From assembly GCA_002898715.1 (NCBI GenBank), contig BEIA01000013.1, positions 1 to 32,565 of the forward strand: a DNA stretch of 32,565 bases, in the 5' to 3' direction. Positions within the stretch are counted from its first letter, which is position 1. The number at the start of each line of letters is the position of its first letter. This document shows, in pieces, positions 28,307-32,565 of the stretch. The DNA comes from a bacterium HR24. GTDB lineage: Bacteria > Chloroflexota > Dehalococcoidia > SM23-28-2 > HRBIN24. The position numbers and the translations under genes were made by a program. The notes under the pieces were generated by a model. The model saw only the letters and a program-made list of their open reading frames with translations, was not told the origin of the DNA and searched no databases.

Positions 28307-28335
28307 AGAATACATCACCCTGACGGACGCGTCAA
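28307..28335 (-). promoter_or_regulatory. Promoter TTGACG-N17-TATTCT for the MaoC-MaoC-SDR genes
   Basis: Minus strand: TTGACG (28335-28330), 17-bp spacer, TATTCT (28312-28307); the -35 and spacer lie in the 3' end of the PHP gene. Confidence 0.6.
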
Positions 28336-28977
28336 ACCTGGCTCCCTCAGCACCACCGGCCGAAACAGGCCGCGCCGCAGGGCATCCATGAGGTCGTCCA
28401 GGTCGCGTACGGGGCGCAGGAACTCGGTGGCACAGGTGCCTACATCGGCAGGGTTGTGAGCATCGCTGCCTGCTACCATGGGCAGCCCGAGGCGCTCGGC
28501 CAGCTCTCGCGAGAAGCGGTTCTCGTGCTCCTTCCCGCGGCCGTTGAACGCCTCGATGGCGCACACATGCGGGTAGCAGGGGTTGGCCAGGGCCCGCCCG
28601 AGCGCCTCCTCCCAGGCCCCATCCTTGCCGGGCTCCCAGGGGACTTGTCGTCGGTAAGGGTGAGCGGCCACCAGCACGGCCCCAGCCTCGCGCGCCAGAC
28701 GCGCCAGCACCTCCACCTTGTCCATTCCGAAGACGTAGCGGGGCAGCCCGTAGGCGAGCACATGGCCGTGACCGGTGTTGACCTCCATGCCCGGCAGGAC
28801 CAGGAAGCGGTGGCGACGCGCCAGGCTGCGCACCTCCTCGGGGTCCCAGGTGAAGTCGTGCTCCGTCAGGCAGATGCCGTCCAGTCCCGCCGCCTTGGCC
28901 GCCTCTATCAGGTCGTCGGGCGAGAGCTGGCTGTCGTACGAGAGCCGGGCGGTGTGGGTGTGCAGGTCGATGAGCAT
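28315..28977 (-). CDS. PHP-domain metal-dependent phosphoesterase
   Basis: MLIDLHTHTARLSYDSQLSPDDLIEAAKAAGLDGICLTEHDFTW; PGMEVNTGHGHVLAYGL; AAHPYRR; GSDAHNPADVG keep the PHP metal-ligand motifs. Confidence 0.93.
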   Translation of the reverse strand: MLIDLHTHTARLSYDSQLSPDDLIEAAKAAGLDGICLTEHDFTWDPEEVRSLARRHRFLVLPGMEVNTGHGHVLAYGLPRYVFGMDKVEVLARLAREAGAVLVAAHPYRRQVPWEPGKDGAWEEALGRALANPCYPHVCAIEAFNGRGKEHENRFSRELAERLGLPMVAGSDAHNPADVGTCATEFLRPVRDLDDLMDALRRGLFRPVVLREPGLTRPSG

Positions 28978-28985
28978 GGCCGCGC

Positions 28986-30197
28986 TCAGTCCGCCCCCAG
29001 CACCAAGGTTCCTGTGGCAGAGAGGGTGCCGCCGGTGGCGTTAACCAGGGCAAGCTTCGCGCCAGGCACCTGCCGCTGGCCGCACTCGCCCCGCAGCTGC
29101 CGCACCGCCTCGATGATGGGGAAGATGCCGTACATGCCAGGGTGGGTGTAGGAGAGCCCACCCCCGTTGGTGTTGAGGGGAAAGTCTCCCCCGGGGGCCG
29201 TCCGCTGGCCGGAGACGAAGGGCCCACCCTCGCCTTTCCCGCAGAAGCCCAGCTCTTCCAGCGTCACCAGCACCGTGTAGGTAAAGGAGTCGTAGACCTC
29301 CACCACATCGATATCCTCGTGCCGGATGCCTGCCATGGCCATGGCCCGTGGGCCCGAGTAGCGCGCCGGCGTCTGGGTCAGGTCCGGCATCCCCGTGAGC
29401 GTCAGGTGCGTGTGACTGGTGGCCGCGCCCAGCACCCACACCGGAGGCTTGCGGCAGTCCCTGGCCCGCTCGGCGCTGGTCAGCACCACCGCCCCGCCGG
29501 CGTCGGTCACCAGGCAACAGTCGTAAAGGTGGAAGGGATACACCACCCAGCGCGAGGAGAGCACGTCCTCGATGGTCAGAGGCTCCCGCATCATGGCCTT
29601 GGGGTTGAGCATGGCCCATTTGCGGGTGGCCACCGCTATCTCGGCCAGTTGCTCGTGGGTGGTGCCGTACTCGTGCATGTGACGCATGCAGGCGAGGGCA
29701 TACTGGCCAGCGGCGCCGCCCATGTAGTAGGGGGCCTCGAACTGGGCTGCCGGCGCCCAGGGGTCGAACGCCGGCCGCCCCCGCCCCCGATCCGAATGAC
29801 CGCGCTGCCCGTGCGTGATGACCGCGACCTTGCAGACACCGGCAGCGATAGCCAGGGCCGCATGCTCCAACTGGATGGCGAAGGACGAGCCGCCGGTCAT
29901 GGTGGTATCGGTGTAGGTGGGGATGATGCCCAGGTACTCGGCGAGCTGCACAGTGGACATCACCCCTGCCGAGCAGGTCAGGAGCGCGTCCACCTCCGAC
30001 TTGTCGATACCGGCATCGGCCAGGGCATTCCTGGCCGCCTCGGCATGCATCTGCAGGGCCGACTTGTGGGGCACGATGCCGATCTCGTCGCTCTCGTCCA
30101 CCCCCACGATGGCGACTTTGCGCAACAGCTCGCGCTTCTCCCGGATGTCCAGCTTCTCTAGGGGATGGATCCGCTCCTCGTGCATGGCCTCAGGCAT
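28986..30197 (-). CDS. Thiolase-superfamily protein (SCP2/Ltp2-like, lacking nucleophilic Cys)
   Basis: KVAIVGVDESDEIG...DALLTCSAGVMSTVQLAEYLGIIPTYTDTTMTGGSSFAIQLEHAALAIAAG; NTNGGGLSYTHPGMYG; LVNATGGTLSATGTLVLG. Start MPEAMHEERIH at 30197 (or 30185). Confidence 0.9.
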   Translation of the reverse strand: MPEAMHEERIHPLEKLDIREKRELLRKVAIVGVDESDEIGIVPHKSALQMHAEAARNALADAGIDKSEVDALLTCSAGVMSTVQLAEYLGIIPTYTDTTMTGGSSFAIQLEHAALAIAAGVCKVAVITHGQRGHSDRGRGRPAFDPWAPAAQFEAPYYMGGAAGQYALACMRHMHEYGTTHEQLAEIAVATRKWAMLNPKAMMREPLTIEDVLSSRWVVYPFHLYDCCLVTDAGGAVVLTSAERARDCRKPPVWVLGAATSHTHLTLTGMPDLTQTPARYSGPRAMAMAGIRHEDIDVVEVYDSFTYTVLVTLEELGFCGKGEGGPFVSGQRTAPGGDFPLNTNGGGLSYTHPGMYGIFPIIEAVRQLRGECGQRQVPGAKLALVNATGGTLSATGTLVLGAD

Positions 30198-30630
30198 GGG
30201 CGTCCTCCGGCAGGGGGCGAAACTTGGGCAGGCTCGTGCGCTCGTCCACGTCCTCGAAGACCACCTCCACCGGCATGTCGCAGCGCACCTTGCCCGGCTC
30301 GGGCTCCACCTCCACCAGGGCGGTGTAAAGGCGCACACCCTCCTCCAGCTCCACGATGGCCGTGACATAGGGCACTTCCGCCTCCCAGGCAGGGTGGAAG
30401 GCCCGGTAGTGGATAGCGAAGGTGTAGACCCTGCCGCGCCCGCTGGCCCGGCGCCATTCCACGTCCCAGGCGAAGCAACGGGGGCAAAAGTCCCGCGGGT
30501 ACCAGAAGAAGCGCTGGCAGCGGGGGCAGTAGGGCAGCCACAGCTCGTGCTGGCGGCACTTCTCCCAGAAGAAGCGGGTCTCGGGGCTGGGCTCGGGCAC
30601 CGGTTTGGCGTACGAGCGGCTCTGGGCCAC
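30190..30630 (-). CDS. DUF35 OB-fold/zinc-ribbon protein
   Basis: YCPRCQRFFWYPRDFCPRC rubredoxin-like zinc ribbon followed by an OB-fold; overlaps the thiolase-like gene by 8 bp; RBS aggagga. Confidence 0.93.
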   Translation of the reverse strand: MAQSRSYAKPVPEPSPETRFFWEKCRQHELWLPYCPRCQRFFWYPRDFCPRCFAWDVEWRRASGRGRVYTFAIHYRAFHPAWEAEVPYVTAIVELEEGVRLYTALVEVEPEPGKVRCDMPVEVVFEDVDERTSLPKFRPLPEDAHA

Positions 30631-30650
30631 GGGCTCCTCCTATAAAGAGC

Positions 30651-30672
30651 GAGAGGCCGGAAGGGGCCTCTC
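30651..30672 (-). other. Hairpin in the 5' leader of the DUF35 operon
   Basis: GAGAGGCC-ggaagg-GGCCTCTC: perfect 8-bp inverted repeat with 6-nt loop, 21 bp upstream of the start codon at 30630. Confidence 0.6.
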
Positions 30673-30687
30673 ACCGCTTACGCACCG

Positions 30688-30716
30688 ATGGTAGCTATCC
30701 TTCCCGTGAGGGTCAA
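30688..30716 (-). promoter_or_regulatory. Promoter TTGACC-N17-TACCAT for the DUF35-thiolase-PHP operon
   Basis: Minus strand: TTGACC (30716-30711), 17-bp spacer, TACCAT (30693-30688). Confidence 0.6.
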
Positions 30717-30731
30717 GGTTGCGGGCCTCGC

Positions 30732-30760
30732 TTGTGCCTATGGGGGGCGCATGCTATACT
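30732..30760 (+). promoter_or_regulatory. Promoter TTGTGC-N17-TATACT (extended TGc) for the nuo operon
   Basis: TTGTGC at 30732-30737 and TGcTATACT ending at 30760, 37 bp before the nuoA ATG at 30798. Confidence 0.65.
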
Positions 30761-30797
30761 GGCGCCGAAACGCGACTGCGTTCACAAACTCTCGCCC

Positions 30798-31169
30798 ATG
30801 CTGTCCGAGTGGGGTCACGTCGGCTTCCTGTTGGTGCTGGCCATCATCTTCCCCTTGGGCGGCGTGGTCACCTCCTGGCTCTTCTCCCGCCTGCGACTGC
30901 GCCCCGACCGCCCCAATCCGGTCAAGGAAGACACCTACGAGTGCGGTATCCCCACCGAGGGCCCGGCCTGGGTGCAGTTCAACTTCCGCTACTACATCTT
31001 CGCCCTGCTGTTCGTCATCTTCGACGTGGAGGCGGTGTTCCTCTTCCCGTGGGCCACTTCTCTGGAGAGGGTGGCTGTGGCCGGGTTCATCGAGGTCTTG
31101 ACCTTCGTCCTGGTGCTCCTCATCGGGCTCATCTATGCCTGGCGCAAGAGGGCGCTGGAGTGGCTGTAG
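30798..31169 (+). CDS. nuoA: NADH-quinone oxidoreductase subunit A
   Basis: NPVKEDTYECGIPTEGPAWVQFNFRYYIFALLFVIFDVEAVFLFPWA; ATG at 30798 inside ORF 30732-31169. Confidence 0.96.
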   Translation: MLSEWGHVGFLLVLAIIFPLGGVVTSWLFSRLRLRPDRPNPVKEDTYECGIPTEGPAWVQFNFRYYIFALLFVIFDVEAVFLFPWATSLERVAVAGFIEVLTFVLVLLIGLIYAWRKRALEWL

Positions 31170-31170
31170 C

Positions 31171-31185
31171 GAACGGGTCCCGTTC
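31171..31185. repeat. 15-bp palindrome GAACGGG-T-CCCGTTC in the nuoA-nuoC gap
   Basis: Seven-base perfect inverted repeat around a central T, directly after the nuoA stop. Confidence 0.7.
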
Positions 31186-31208
31186 CCGCCGGCGCTCCGC
31201 CCCCCGCC

Positions 31209-31742
31209 ATGGAGGGGGATAGGGTGGGCACCCGCTACCTGTCGGGCCTGGAGCTGGCCCACCGCATCTCGCAACGCCTGCCCGAGGCCGTGGTGGACGC
31301 CAACCCCGAGTGGGTGGAGGTGCGGCCCGACGACCTGGTGGAGGTCTGCCGCTTCCTGCGCGACGACGAGGAGACGGACTTCAAGTTCCTGAGCTGCCTC
31401 ACGGCCGTGGACAGGCTCGACCACTTCGAGGTCGTTTATCACCTGCAGTCGTTTCGCCTGAATCAGCTGGGCGTGCTGAAAGTGAAGGTCTGGGACCGCG
31501 AAGAGCCAGAGGTGCCCTCCGTGACCTCCGTCTGGCTGGGAGCCGACCTGCAGGAGCGGGAGGCCTACGACCTGATGGGCATCCGCTTCCGGGGTCACCC
31601 GGATCTGCGCCGACTGTTCCTGTGGGAAGGGTTCCCGGGCCATCCGCTGCGCAAGGACTGGCTGGCCATGCCCGGACAGCGCATGCCGGGGCTGCAGCGC
31701 TTCCCGGGCGAGCCCGGGGAGCCCGATACGGGGAGGGGATAG
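31209..31742 (+). CDS. nuoC: NADH-quinone oxidoreductase subunit C
   Basis: DFKFLSCLTAVD; VPSVTSVWLGADLQEREAYDLMGIRFRGHPDLRRLFLWEGFPGHPLRKDW. Confidence 0.95.
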   Translation: MEGDRVGTRYLSGLELAHRISQRLPEAVVDANPEWVEVRPDDLVEVCRFLRDDEETDFKFLSCLTAVDRLDHFEVVYHLQSFRLNQLGVLKVKVWDREEPEVPSVTSVWLGADLQEREAYDLMGIRFRGHPDLRRLFLWEGFPGHPLRKDWLAMPGQRMPGLQRFPGEPGEPDTGRG

Positions 31743-31744
31743 GG

Positions 31745-32565
31745 ATGGCCATGCGCACCGAGCCCTTCGTGGTGAACGTGGGGCCTCAGCACCCCAGCAC
31801 CCACGGCGTCTTCCGCCTGCGCCTGACCCTGGACGGGGAGCGCATCGTCGACTGCCAGATGGTCATGGGCTACCTGCACCGCAGCATGGAGAAGCTGGCC
31901 GAGGAGCGCTCCTTCACCCAGAACATACCCTTCACCGACCGTACCGACTACCTGGCAGCCATGACGGGCAACCTGGCCTACTGCCTGGCGGTGGAGAAGC
32001 TCGCCTCGGTGCCGGTGCCGCCCCGCGCCCAGTGGATCCGCACCATCATGGCCGAGCTGCAGCGCATCGCTTCCCACTGTATGGCTATCGGTACCTTCAT
32101 CAACGACTGCGGCGCCTGGCACACGCCCCTGCTGTACATGATGCGGGAGCGGGAAAAGGTGCTGGACCTCTTCGAGCTGGCCTGCGGCGCGCGGCTGACC
32201 ACCAACTATATGCGCATCGGCGGGGTGTCCCGCGACCTGCCGCCCGAGTTCATGCCCCGCCTGCGCGACTTCGTGAAGGAGATGCCCCAGCGCATAAGCG
32301 AATACGAAGACCTGCTGGTGGAGAACGAGATCATCATCGCCCGCGCCCGCGGCGTGGGCGTTCTGCCCGCCGACAAGGCCATCAGCTACTCGGTGTCAGG
32401 CCCTATGCTGCGCGGTTCGGGCGTCGCCTGGGACTTGCGCAAGGCTGACCCCTACGCCGCCTACGACCAAGTGGAGTTCGACATCCCCGTGGGCACCAAC
32501 GGCGACTGCTACGACCGTTTCCTGGTGCGCCTGGCCGAAATGCGCCAGTCGGTGCGCATCCTGGA
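31745..32565 (+). CDS. nuoD: NADH-quinone oxidoreductase subunit D, 3' truncated by window edge
   Basis: MAMRTEPFVVNVGPQHPSTHGVFRLRLTLDGERIVDCQMVMGYLHRSMEKLAEERSFTQNIPFTDRTDYLAAMTGN...; no stop before the window end, so it is absent from the supplied ORF track. Confidence 0.96.
   Translation, partial: MAMRTEPFVVNVGPQHPSTHGVFRLRLTLDGERIVDCQMVMGYLHRSMEKLAEERSFTQNIPFTDRTDYLAAMTGNLAYCLAVEKLASVPVPPRAQWIRTIMAELQRIASHCMAIGTFINDCGAWHTPLLYMMREREKVLDLFELACGARLTTNYMRIGGVSRDLPPEFMPRLRDFVKEMPQRISEYEDLLVENEIIIARARGVGVLPADKAISYSVSGPMLRGSGVAWDLRKADPYAAYDQVEFDIPVGTNGDCYDRFLVRLAEMRQSVRIL

Noticed and set aside
28262-29227. N-terminal extension of the MaoC-like ORF 27791-29227
   Set aside because: Out-of-frame reading through the PHP gene; MTQSTLITDE at 28261 is the natural start and has its own promoter and RBS.

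Overview
This is a GC-rich, gene-dense bacterial chromosomal window. Gene content suggests Chloroflexota/Dehalococcoidia-like ancestry, but that is inference only. I support 33 protein-coding genes, two of them truncated at the window edges. I see no tRNA, rRNA, CRISPR array, transposon or prophage. Left to right the blocks are: an LLM-class oxidoreductase fragment, a rhodanese sulfurtransferase and an alpha/beta hydrolase; a tandem pair of class III CoA-transferases, a DUF4389-like membrane protein, a small unknown protein, a ThDP-dependent lyase and a HIT protein; a dipeptide/oligopeptide-type ABC operon (SBP plus two permeases, no ATPase); rph, comEC and comEA on the minus strand; argF-cdaA-cdaR-der-plsY-tldD-pmbA-HEAT-nudix-GNAT on the plus strand; a minus-strand acyl-CoA cluster (DUF35, Cys-less thiolase-like protein, PHP phosphoesterase, two MaoC proteins, SDR); and the start of a nuo operon (nuoA-nuoC-nuoD) with no nuoB in its usual place. 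The best leads are: (i) a ComEC whose metallo-beta-lactamase domain has lost its metal-ligand motifs; (ii) a DUF35/thiolase-like/MaoC/MaoC/SDR cluster resembling a ChsH1-ChsH2-Ltp2-type hydratase/retro-aldolase, with an embedded PHP protein; (iii) nuoA abutting nuoC, with a 15-bp palindrome in the gap; (iv) a CoA-transferase pair plus a 2-hydroxyacyl-CoA-lyase-like ThDP enzyme; (v) an ornithine carbamoyltransferase-like protein with altered substrate motifs; and (vi) an unexplained gap of about 260 bp between rph and comEC. No clearly new defence or mobile system is visible.
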